Positions 11,201-19,191 of a stretch of 55,050 nt of DNA are shown piece by piece. The stretch spans positions 1 through 55,050 of the forward strand of contig NW_023365724.1 in assembly GCF_000003815.2 (NCBI RefSeq), given 5' to 3'. The notes beneath the pieces were generated by a model. It was given only the letters and a program-made list of their open reading frames with translations. It did no database searches and had not been told where the DNA came from. Position 1 is the stretch's first letter. The number at the start of each line of letters is the position of its first letter. This DNA is from Branchiostoma floridae. Its lineage: Eukaryota; Chordata; Leptocardii; Amphioxiformes; Branchiostomatidae. Position numbers and translations under genes: made by a program.

Positions 11201-11776
11201 CAAGCTCCGTCTTGATTTTACGGAACTGAAAAAAAAAAAGAATCATACAATATATCTAACTTCAAAACTAATTATAAGCAGCCATATCAAAGATACATGT
11301 ACTAGTATAACAGTGAATCCATGCATAACAATAAATCCATACATGTATGAATCCATGTGCATTCATGATACTAGGGGTTTTCTGATAGAAAGTTAAACTA
11401 GAAAGATAACATTTGCAATTGAATAATTTTGAACTTAAACCTTCACATGGTCTTGCCTTAAAACAAACTACTGGCCCTGCTCTGTTCAATCTCACTCAAA
11501 CATATTCAGTATGTGTTGACCAGCCCCTTCAGCTCTGTCCTGCCACTTGCTACATAATGTAATCAAACACCACAGGGTGTCTGCTACTTAACCAGTAACC
11601 ATGGTGACAGCTGTTAGATCCAGGTCATTGACCTTTTTGTAATTAGGAGAGGAAGAGGAAGAAATGGAGAAAAAACAAATTATGTTTCCTTTCGTGAAGC
11701 CCTGAAGGTAAACATTTATAATAGAATATATTGTAACGAGCACATAAACATACCTTGGAGGTATATCCTCATCCCC
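8268..11776 (-). CDS. SELENOW: Selenoprotein W, partial (exons 2-5 found, exon 1 missing)
   Basis: Small thioredoxin-like redox selenoprotein, thought to act in the cytosol. Minus-strand exons: 11754-11776 (23 nt), 11172-11225, 9866-9943 and 8268-8345 with stop TAA. The last three are whole-codon exons with AG/GT borders. Residues in order: Sec-GYTSK, FRKIKTELEDIFQDDVKI, VGESTPTITGWLEVQV, VGGPLLHSKK, NGDGYVDSKQKMDRIV, QGIEAELKK. These follow the family pattern: UGY.SK, then a LEDxF helix, GEGTP-like GESTP, TGxxEV, HSKK, and GDGYVD near the C-terminus. The residues before Sec would be Cys-Gly-Gly only if the acceptor at 11777-11778 is used; the other AG two bases upstream would not leave room for CxxU. 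The preceding exon, with the start Met and the Cys, was not found. Introns contain several MITEs. A SECIS lies downstream at 7310-7390. Confidence 0.88.
8459..8640. mobile_element. Mariner-like MITE (CAGTCAAACCTG termini)
   Basis: Termini read TACAGTCAAACCTGTATTAG and, at the right end, CTATAGACAGGTTTGACTGTA split over the border. The element is flanked by TA, the target duplication typical of Tc1/mariner elements. Internal GGCCACC/GGTGGCC-type motifs recur. Longer relatives lie at 28754-29340, 35521-36104 and 51852-52224. It is in the last intron of the selenoprotein W gene. Confidence 0.8.
8652..8820. repeat. Intronic repeat, copy 1 (matches 11509-11690)
   Basis: GACCAGCCCC, CCACTTGCTACAT, ATGTAATCAAACACCACAGG and GTGTCTGCTACTT then ACCATGGTGA appear in the same order in both copies. 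The sequences are similar over about 170 bp. Both lie in introns of the selenoprotein W gene. Confidence 0.7.
8951..9356. mobile_element. hAT-like MITE with 9-bp direct flanking repeat
   Basis: The left end is CAGAGTCCTCCCCAGA and the right end is its imperfect complement, TCTGGGGAGAACCCTG. The subterminal CCCTCCACTATA also pairs with its right-hand counterpart. GATAATACA flanks both sides exactly (8942-8950 and 9357-9365). Ends beginning CAG and a target duplication of 8 bp or so fit hAT elements; the repeat is one base longer here, perhaps by chance. It lies in the last selenoprotein W intron. Confidence 0.8.
8986..9043. repeat. 22-bp tandem repeat, 2.6 copies
   Basis: The unit CTCCACTATACTCCTAGCCC plus AG occurs twice exactly and then partly. 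It lies inside the hAT-like MITE and appears to be an expansion of its subterminal sequence. Confidence 0.85.
9518..9725. mobile_element. MITE with TTCACCTTTATCCG termini, copy 3
   Basis: The right end GGATAAAGGTGAAC is clear and the left end is eroded (TTCACTTAAAAGC). The inner arms TAGGGATATCAAGTTGACAG and TGTTGACTTGATATCCCTA are complementary. It lies in the last selenoprotein W intron. Confidence 0.65.
10076..10358. mobile_element. MITE with CATGCCCGTAGCCAGG termini
   Basis: The left end CATGCCCGTAGCCAGG pairs with the right end CCTGGCTACAGGCATG. TATAG flanks both sides (10071-10075 and 10359-10363). A G-run and a GC-rich stretch (GGCGTGAGCTGCC) follow the left end. It is in the selenoprotein W intron between 9943 and 11172. 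Confidence 0.75.
11509..11690. repeat. Intronic repeat, copy 2 (matches 8652-8820)
   Basis: Second copy of the repeat that starts near GACCAGCCCC and runs through ATGTAATCAAACACCACAGG. It lies in the selenoprotein W intron just downstream (on the minus strand) of the selenocysteine microexon. Confidence 0.7.
11769..11771 (-). other. In-frame TGA selenocysteine codon
   Basis: TGA sits between GGA (Gly) and GGA-TAT (Gly-Tyr) in frame with the downstream exons, exactly at the Sec position of the selenoprotein W CxxU-GY motif. Recoding needs the SECIS, which is present downstream. Confidence 0.85.
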
Positions 11777-11789
11777 CTCTGTAAACAGA

Positions 11790-12352
11790 AAAACAAATAC
11801 TGTTGGCAATCAATGATCATTCCTTGCCCATCATCTACTGAAAATGGAGGTTAGTGTTGGATCTGTGTGTTTCTTTGTCTATTTGTACTTAATTGTATAT
11901 TGTTGAGTGACAAGGCAACACTGATTTAATTATGGAGAACATCCTCTGGAGACTCCAACACAAATGCAACGGTAAAAAAAGAAATCCTGCAGCAACAAAA
12001 AAAAATGCTGCAGTGCTCTCACAGGCCTTTTCAGCGCAGAATACTGATAGCTGGACAGGTTTTTCTGCCACTTCATATAATAACTCTTCAGACCCCGGAT
12101 GTCCACCCATTGACCTAGATACCCATGCATGGCTGTTTGTCAACATTTAGGGAGAAATCTGTTTCAATACGAGCCTGGCAGTGTCATATGAGCAATGTTA
12201 TGATATTCCATTCTAGGAAAATGTACCAGATTGAATGTTGAATTGTTCAACAACATCATCTGTGTGTCTGTGAGGTCAAAAGATTTGCTGTAATTCCTGA
12301 GTCATCCATGATTTGGTCATAAATCATTGTACCATACAATAGCACTTAAGAC
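11790..12352. other. No gene recognised; expected region of selenoprotein W exon 1
   Basis: I searched the minus strand here and up to about 18 kb for a short exon ending in Cys plus G before a GT donor and found none. The exon may be farther upstream, in a gap, or have an unusual donor. Confidence 0.35.
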
Positions 12353-12361
12353 AAGTTGTGG

Positions 12362-12848
12362 TAGCCTCCATAGCAGGCTCTCTATGGGCTTTTTTGGCAC
12401 TTTTGCTGGCCATTTCTTTTTGTACTGGGTCGCTGATTGCTGGCCTCTCTCATAGCCGCCAATTTTAGAGCCTGCATGGAAACGGCGGTACAAAGTCATA
12501 TTATAAAACGATTAGCCATTCATCTGCCCTATTAACACATACGTTAGGAATAATTCACAACTCCGTGAGAAGCAATTCGCACGTCGGCTGCAAGCATTTT
12601 ACAACTCGGGCGACACGGCGTCCGGCGGAGATGCGTGCAGTTTATTAGCCGTCCACGGCAAGCACCTGGAATTCGCACCTCCTTGTTAATCGCCCTAATC
12701 ATTTTATAATATGACTTTGTACCGCCGTTTCCGTGCAGGCTCTAGAATGGGCGGCTATGAGAGAGGCCAGCAATCAGCGACCCAGTACAAAAAGAAATGG
12801 CCAGCAAAAGTGCCAAAAAAGCCCATAGAGAGCCTGCTATGGAGGCTT
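12362..12848. mobile_element. 487-bp MITE, 140-bp inverted repeats, 9-bp target duplication
   Basis: The left arm starts TAGCCTCCATAGCAGGCTCT and is matched by the right arm ending AGAGCCTGCTATGGAGGCT. The arms are about 140 bp long and differ at few bases. AAGTTGTGG flanks both sides (12353-12361 and 12849-12857). Long arms plus a 9-bp duplication fit Mutator-like foldback elements; this is inference. The core between the arms is GC-richer and non-coding. Solo ends occur at 14232-14331 and near 40852-40886. Confidence 0.88.
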
Positions 12849-13032
12849 AAGTTGTGGTATGGGGGTCTGCATGTTCTGTTTTTTACCATTAGGCATAAGC
12901 TGGCCATAGGGGAAGCCGTTTTATGTATAAATTGTAATTCTTCAAAGTAAGAGAGGCGGCACAGGTCTAACTGATTTTAGTGTAATACGAAGGGGTTTCT
13001 TCTGAATTCCATGAAAAGACTCCATGCAGACC

Positions 13033-13162
13033 TACTCTCCAAGCAGAGGTTGAGTCGTGCAGATATAGTAGTAGTTGGAAAAATTACACCGGCGCTCCTC
13101 TTACGTCGTAATTTTTCCGACTACTACTATATCTGCGCGACTCAACCTCTGCTTGGAGAGTA
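13033..13162. mobile_element. 130-bp foldback MITE with 9-bp target duplication
   Basis: Arms 13033-13087 and 13108-13162 are 55 bp each and complementary except for two positions. They start TACTCTCCAAGCAGAGGTT. ATGCAGACC flanks both ends (13024-13032 and 13163-13171). The loop is about 20 bp. It belongs to a TCTCCAAGCAGAGG family seen several times between 13 and 25 kb. Confidence 0.88.
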
Positions 13163-13190
13163 ATGCAGACCCTCCTTGTGTAGTTGTTGT

Positions 13191-13378
13191 TACTCTCCAA
13201 GCAGAGTTTTGCTCTGGCTGTTTTTTGACTCGTTTTTTGGCGTTTTAACGGCCTTCCTATTTGTACCAATATAATGTCTCACGGCCAAACATAAAAAGTG
13301 CAGTACAAAATAGAAAGCCATATAAAATGCCTAAAACCTGTCAAAAACAGCCAGAGCCATACCTCTGCTTGGAGAGTA
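13191..13378. mobile_element. TCTCCAAGCAGAGG-family MITE
   Basis: The ends TACTCTCCAAGCAGAG and CTCTGCTTGGAGAGTA are complementary, and CTCTGGCTGTTTTT pairs with AAAAACAGCCAGAG just inside. Length is 188 bp. An adjacent clean target duplication was not found. Confidence 0.75.
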
Positions 13379-13519
13379 GTAGTTGTATGGTGACATCCAC
13401 AATTTGGTCATAATTATATTTCAGCCATACCATAGGTATGGTGAAATGTATTGTATTCGTAATGTTTCTTTCTTTCTTTCTTTCTCCTGTCAAATCTTCA
13501 AATCGGATCAACTCCGCCG

Positions 13520-14220
13520 TTTTTAAACCGATTGACTTGAAATTTGGCACAAAGGTAGAGTAAGCCAATACCCTCAGGTGTTTTTTTCATTTTTTTCATA
13601 TCTGCCTTTAAAATGATTTTATTGAGTTTTTTGTCAATTTTTATGTACATTTTGGGCTCCTGTACCCTGGTATTACAGCCGAATGACATGAAATTTGGTA
13701 CAGAGTTGCCCTGATCATATGCCCACCCAGATTTAATAACAGTTTTTGCATACGATACAACAAAATGCTTAATTTTGCGATTTTTGGCCATTTTTTGACA
13801 AAAAAAAGCACATTTTTGCCTCCTGTACCCTCGTTTTACAACCGAATGACCTGAAATTTGGTATAAAAGTGCCCTTCAATTATGTGCGCATGAATTCAAT
13901 AACAGTTTTCCATACAGTACAACGTAATGCTAAATATTGCGATTTTATGACCGTTTTGGACAAAAATTGGACATTTTTGGCTCCTGTTCCCTCGTTTTAC
14001 AACCAAATGACCCGAAATTCGGTAAAGGGGTGCTCTAGATATTTATCCAAATGACTCATGTATAATTTTTGGCATGGAACACTTTAAAATGATATATTTG
14101 GGAATTTTTTGGGTCATTTTCCAATGGCCAACGACCTCAAGGCCTATTGTTGCATGAGGGAGATGGCTGAAATATGCTGTATTTGCTCTCAAGCAAATGT
14201 CGGCCTTTCTAGTTCACTGT
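13520..14220. repeat. Tandem array of about 160 bp within a larger repeat
   Basis: Four diverged units, each marked by a word like CGAATGACATGAAATTTGG, begin near 13529, 13680, 13843 and 14004 (spacings about 151, 163 and 161). Each also has CTCCTGTACCCTCGTTTTAC-like and AATTTTGCGATTT-like words. The tail at about 14165-14215, with AAGCAAATGTCGGCCTTTCTAG, is found inverted at 30033-30075, so the array belongs to a dispersed element. Open frames across it are spurious. Confidence 0.7.
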
Positions 14221-14230
14221 ATTATTTATA

Positions 14231-14231
14231 N
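14231..14231. other. Single ambiguous base
   Basis: One N at the left edge of a solo MITE end. Confidence 0.99.
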
Positions 14232-14331
14232 TGGCGGCTATCAGAGAGGCAGCAATCAGCGACCCAGTACAAAAAGAAATGGCCAGCAAAAATGCCAAAA
14301 AAGGCCATAGAGAGCCTGCTATGGAGGCTAG
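14232..14331. mobile_element. Solo right end of the 487-bp MITE family
   Basis: Matches the right arm of 12362-12848 from GGCGGCTATCAGAGAGGC to GCCTGCTATGGAGGCT. A single N at 14231 marks an uncertain base at its left edge. Confidence 0.8.
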
Positions 14332-16020
14332 TTGATTCCCTGTTTCTTTTGGAATTCCGCTGCGAGACGGAATAAGACAGGGTGGCCGCAGGGCTGTCTT
14401 CAGGACCCGTCCCTCCGTCCCAGGAGGAACGGAAATTTACTTGCTGGGACGGGAAAAATTCCCCCGCTCCGTCCAAAGCAAGATGACATGAAACTGCATT
14501 TTAGTAAGCTTACTTAAGTTAGATATGGCATATTCAATTTCAAAAATAGGCTTACGAATGCCAAATTTTGCATTTTTTTCGTGGAGACGCCCTAACCATT
14601 TCAAGCTGTGCGGCAAATAAGTAGACGCAGGACGTGTCGCAAACGTCATGAGACCTTGCGCCAACAACTACTAGAACTAGTGCGTGTCCATTCAATACGT
14701 TTCCGATTGTATGCAAGCTGTTATGATAATCGTCCTGTCACTTATATGTTAGTAGACTCAGACAGCCCCAGACGTGCAGCCGTAATTAGTCTGTTATTGT
14801 TGTGCGACAAATATCAATGAGGTGTTGTCCTTTGTTCTGCGATTTGATGTACTAAGGGAGAGGGCCTATGGGTTCGTGGAAACCGAGTTTCATAGTAGAG
14901 CGATGTCCTTCATGCCAAAATATGCAGTGTTCCTAAATATTCGCGACGCTCAACCTGCATGCCAATGCCCGTTATACCCACAGACGGCGGAGTTTGCTTT
15001 ACAAAGACTTTCTTGGAAGAGAGGGTCGTGCGACTCAATCCTACTGGATTTGACTGTGCAGCCTCAAATTGAGGCCCGAAATAAGATTCACTTTAAAAGT
15101 TTGATTGAAAAAACAAGGAGGTAGTCACAACACAATACTAGTAGTCTATAGAGAAAGGACCCCCGTGGCATCTATTTTGGGAGCCGCTGCAAGTCTGCGG
15201 TTAGCCTGATTTAATCGCCCTTCTCAGGCCCGTTGTACATTGCCGCGCGGAGGAGGCTACAAGCTCCGTATAGCGGAGTTTGCGTTACACAGACTAGCCT
15301 GTGGTAGGTTGTCTCACAAGACAACTGTGAGCTGTACATGCATGAAATTGTAAGAAGCTCTGAATACCTTGAATGTTGGTTTGGTCGCTGTGGTCCTACT
15401 TCTAGATCCTCCCTGACAAGGATGACGAACCTGAAAAACGTAGAAATGAAGTGAAATAGTATTCAGGCATAGCTTGCAGGTTGGTAACAGTGCTACAGAA
15501 ATCCAACGTTCAAAAGTTTTATGTGTCTTCTGAAAGTGTTCTTTCGTTTCCCGATAATCGTAACCAATAAAATCTAACACAATAATACCTCGAATGAATA
15601 AATAAAATATAAGACAATAAAGGGGTGCCGGAATTCTGCATACAACGAATCACATTTATTCATTATGTGCATACTTAGAATACCCGGGGCACGAAAATCT
15701 GTCAAGTTGACACCGATAATGTATTCAAAAATCTGTCATGAGAAAACTCAGAATTTTAGAATGAAGATTTTGTTCGTAGTTTGAAGTATAGTTTGATTTT
15801 AATAATACTAATACTAATACTAAGTAAAAATATTTTAAATCATGCCATTGAAATAACATTTATTTTATTCACACTGTTGCATGCGCAAATAGTTTAAAAA
15901 CAGAGTTTTGAGAAGGCACAACCTTGCGTAGTGAGTCACATCCTGAATAACCTTTTGACCGCCTTATGTTCCGAAGGGAAGTCCCCGTGTTTATAGTTTA
16001 AAAATTATACGAAGTCCCAG
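14332..16020. other. No gene recognised
   Basis: Open frames of 60-100 codons on both strands have no motif or matched splice sites. A minus-strand stretch near 15375-15430 has a TTTTTCAG acceptor and a GTATTC donor but encodes nothing I recognise. CCGTCCCTCCGTCCCAGG near 14408 looks like the end of another repeat. Confidence 0.35.
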
Positions 16021-16029
16021 GAAACCCAA

Positions 16030-16110
16030 TGTAAATGGTAATCTCCAAGCAGATCCTATGGTGCAAAACTGGCCAGGAAGTATAGCCGGCCAAAGGGTGT
16101 GCATTTGCCA
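16030..16110. repeat. CTCCAAGCAGATCCTA-family repeat, copy 1
   Basis: GTAATCTCCAAGCAGATCCT, then AACTGGCCAGGAAGTATAGC and GGCCAAAGGGTGTGCATTTG, recurs at 16712-16860 and in altered form at 24523-24679. Confidence 0.65.
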
Positions 16111-16266
16111 ACCATCGCTATACCTCCCCGCTGCCTTGTTGTGTTGGAACATGCATTTAATACAGGAACCATTCACATTGAGTTTCTTGGGATTTCGGAA
16201 CATAGGGATTGAACCACTTCTGCAGGAAATACTCAGTTCAAACCCTATTTCTGTCCCCCTTGGACA

Positions 16267-16392
16267 NNNNNNNNNNNNNNNNNNNNNNNNNNNNNNNNNN
16301 NNNNNNNNNNNNNNNNNNNNNNNNNNNNNNNNNNNNNNNNNNNNNNNNNNNNNNNNNNNNNNNNNNNNNNNNNNNNNNNNNNNNNNNNNNNN
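16267..16392. other. Assembly gap (126 N)
   Basis: A run of N. Confidence 0.99.
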
Positions 16393-16711
16393 CAAGTTCT
16401 TGGCTCCAGGGCCAACATGCCCCATAAGAAAATCTTAACCCCCTGCGGTAACCCCCCGCCGGTCTGGTATCGCCCGTCCATTAGACGAGGGCTGAAAAGC
16501 TCAGCGCGGCTAGTGTGTCAACTCTCGGAGTGGGACAAACCATTTTCTCTGACATTTGTTTCTCAAGAAACCATAGCCTGGCATCCACCCTTATTATTGC
16601 GTATTAATTGCCCTCTTTGTGCTTAGATAAATACTGTTGGGGACAGGAGACAACTCGGGAGCTATATAACACGGCTAGCCTGGATACCAGACCCTCACCC
16701 GATCTCAGTAA

Positions 16712-16860
16712 TATCGTAATCTCCAAGCAGATCCTACGGTGGCATAATATAGTATCAAAACTGACCAGTGAGTTTAGCCTGCAAAAAGGGCGTGCATTTG
16801 CCACGCAGGTACACCCCTTGGCAGACTTAAGTCCTTGGCCTGTTTTGATGCTACCTTATG
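16712..16860. repeat. CTCCAAGCAGATCCTA-family repeat, copy 2
   Basis: Begins GTAATCTCCAAGCAGATCCT. The inner words ATAGTATCAAAACTGACCAG and GGCCTGTTTTGATGCTAC are roughly complementary, so the element can fold back. Confidence 0.65.
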
Positions 16861-17066
16861 TCATCGTATATATATCGAAATATCACACATCCAAATTAGG
16901 GCTTTCTCACTCCATCTTCTCGAATTATATTTCATTCACATTACAACGAAAATTAACAGTAAACAGCAAACGTACCTTTTTTGCCGGCCGTGAATATTTT
17001 GAACGAAGTCTTCGGCATTCCTGTGACATCCGATATTTTTTTTTCATAAAATTTGTCGAGTCTAGT

Positions 17067-17377
17067 TCAGTAGCCTTGATTTGAAACGCCCGTCTCCTGG
17101 TTGGAAGTACATCGATCTTGTGCTTGAAGTTTTAGCATGGTGGCAAGGGGAACTTCAACTGGTAGAGTCAAGTAGAAAAGTATGACAGTACAACGGAAGA
17201 TAAAACGCCAGGCAGACAGCAACAACTCCCAAAACATGTCCATTAGGTGAATGATGGTCCGTGTGAGATCGTAAACAGTGTAGAATGCTACGACAATGCG
17301 CTTATCTCCGGCTCCGTACAAGAAAAGTCCACGGGGTAGTCCTGTGTTCGGATAATCCGGCGGGTCATGATGGCCTC
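17067..17377 (-). CDS. Putative terminal exon, hydrophobic protein of unknown function
   Basis: On the minus strand a CACTTCAG acceptor ends at 17378 and is followed by a frame open to TGA at 17067-17069, about 102 codons after two bases that complete a split codon. The product starts GHHDPPDYPNTGLPRGLFLY. Hydrophobic stretches follow, including VVAFYTVYDL and FIFRCTVILFYLTLP, so a membrane segment is possible. I do not recognise the family. No upstream partner exon was identified. An in-frame ATG does not lie near the acceptor, so if this is real it is the 3' end of a spliced gene. It could equally be chance. Confidence 0.35.
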
Positions 17378-17395
17378 CTGAAGTGAAGTGTAGAA

Positions 17396-18159
17396 CGACG
17401 CAGACGGTGGTACTGGGAGGAAAGTTGTAACGTTCACCCCGTTTGCAGTGACATATGTTCTTTAACTTAGCTTGATAAGAGCACTAGCAAACACAAATAG
17501 GTAGAACGACAGAGAATACATCGCGTGAATCAATTTAATGAATCTCGGGCTGTCAAAATCAACTCGCCTGCATGATGGGAAGGCGGTGAGTCACAACACA
17601 TGACACATGACTCCGTGGCGCCGGCCGATTTCACGGAGCCTGGATGCCAGACCCCGCCCGCATACAATAATGTATATCGGACAAGAAATAGCAATACCTT
17701 CAAGTAGCAAAGACATCAAAAAACAACCGAAGCCTAATCTCTGCTTGGAGATTATTCTTTGATGCAAATTATCATGTCTGCCGTAAAGGGCAGTTCTTTT
17801 TTGGCTAGTTTTCCGCGAGTGAAGAGCGGAAATGGTTTTTTTTTACAACAAAAGAACAAAAAGAACCGATAAAGGATTTATAGCCGTATAGAATGTCGCT
17901 GTAGTAATAACAGCTTCTCGGAAACTCGTGTATGACGATCGCCCTCGTGTTAATTAGCCGTGTCTCCGCACAATGATATCACCAGCCGGTACACAAGGAC
18001 CCGACGGACCGATGGGAGAGATAAGGCCATGACTCGCTGCAAGCGGAGCTGCGTTTGCGGTCCACACATCCAGATGCGTGCTGCCTAGTGCTCGTCAATA
18101 CATACCAGACAGTTTTCGTTCGAAGTTTCATACCCTTTGGTCAGAGTGCACCAACTTCG
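17396..18159. other. No gene seen between two opposite-strand exon models
   Basis: The stretch contains relics of the TCTGCTTGGAGA MITE (about 17740) and of the GCCTGGATGCCAGACCCC repeat (about 17638). No exon is supported. Confidence 0.35.
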
Positions 18160-18723
18160 ATGGCGAAGCCGCGCCTACACAACTGCACAGATCAACATTG
18201 GTGGTTTGAAGTTGAAGATGGCGAGGTTAACGCTAACATTGCTGGCATTGTCATTGACTATCGTATAGTTGTTGTGCAAGTAGACAAGTGGACCAAAGAC
18301 GATACAGTCTCAATACAAGTAAGTATGCGTTTTTAAGCTATTTTTTTTTTCAAATCGTGCTTCGTAATTACTTGTATATATTTGTTGTAAGAATGTCTTT
18401 CTGTATGTGATGTAAAATTATTCTGTAGAAAAAGCCATCCTTACGATGGGTTCTATTACGTAGAGTTAGTTGGTGAACTCCAGTTAACCTCTGGAGTAGA
18501 TATTGACGAAGTGTTATTTTCACAGGCTGGAAAACGCCATCATGACCAGGACGTGTACTTCGTCAAAGTCAAGAGATTCCTTGTGGAGGAGAACCTTTTC
18601 TGCCAGAAGTTTCGTGGATGTGTGACGGCTGATCAGACAAGTAATATGATCTGGACGCGTTTGGACCATTCAGCAAGATACACCCGCGAAAAGGAAAAAC
18701 ACTGGAGCTCACGATCGTCGTGA
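18160..18723 (+). CDS. Hypothetical two-exon gene, 118 residues
   Basis: Exon 1 is 18160-18318 (53 codons, ATG start, donor GTAAGT). Exon 2 is 18526-18723 (acceptor TTTTCACAG, 65 codons then TGA). Both borders are phase 0, so the frame is kept. The product starts MAKPRLHNCTDQHWW and contains NIAGIVIDYRIVVVQV and DQDVYFVKVKRFLVEEN. I recognise no family. Two oddities: the exon 2 frame stays open upstream of the acceptor into the intron, and just after the stop lies a good GTGAGC donor at 18726. The other forward frame before that donor reads YDLDAFGPFSKIHPRKGK then TLELTIVVK, which also looks protein-like. The true gene may therefore be longer, frameshifted or decayed. Confidence 0.4.
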
Positions 18724-19191
18724 AGGTGAGCTGCTATATATGAACCATTAAAGGCAACCTTAGCAATATTATGTAAGTCATGTTGTATTAAAACGCATCT
18801 ACATCAATATTTCGTAAATTGAGCCATTAAATACGGCGCAGAATAGCCTGGGTACCATCCGTATTCTACCGGGGCTCCTTACACTCGCTACCCCTAAAAA
18901 ATTAGCCTGGATATACCACACCCCAGCCCGATCTCAAAAATATTTGAATGGACATAAAGAACACTTAACAAAATGGAAAGCTCGACAAAACGCCTAAACA
19001 CTCAAAAAACAGCCTGGATACCAGACACAGGCCCGACTTCAGTATGAGGGTGTAGCTCGGGGCCGGCTGTAGAATTTCCGTCTGGGCATGTTGGCCCTAG
19101 AGCTCAGGAGTTGGGGTGTACAGTAATCCAGGCTAGTCAAAAACAGCTGGGGCCGAACATCTGCTTGAAGAATACTCAAGCGTAGCCATTT

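Larger units (their letters stand above)
16676..19040. repeat. Cluster of AGCCTGGATACCAGACC repeat ends
   Basis: The word AGCCTGGATACCAGACCC, often followed by a CCCGATCTCAGTAATAT-like word, occurs near 16676, 17638, 18904 and 19012, with looser matches near 16577 and 18846. These look like termini of one dispersed repeat family. The intervening sequences are not alike enough to define full elements by eye. Confidence 0.6.

Noticed and set aside
13498-13791. Open frames in the 160-bp array
   Set aside because: They arise from the tandem repeat and differ between units; no domain is visible.
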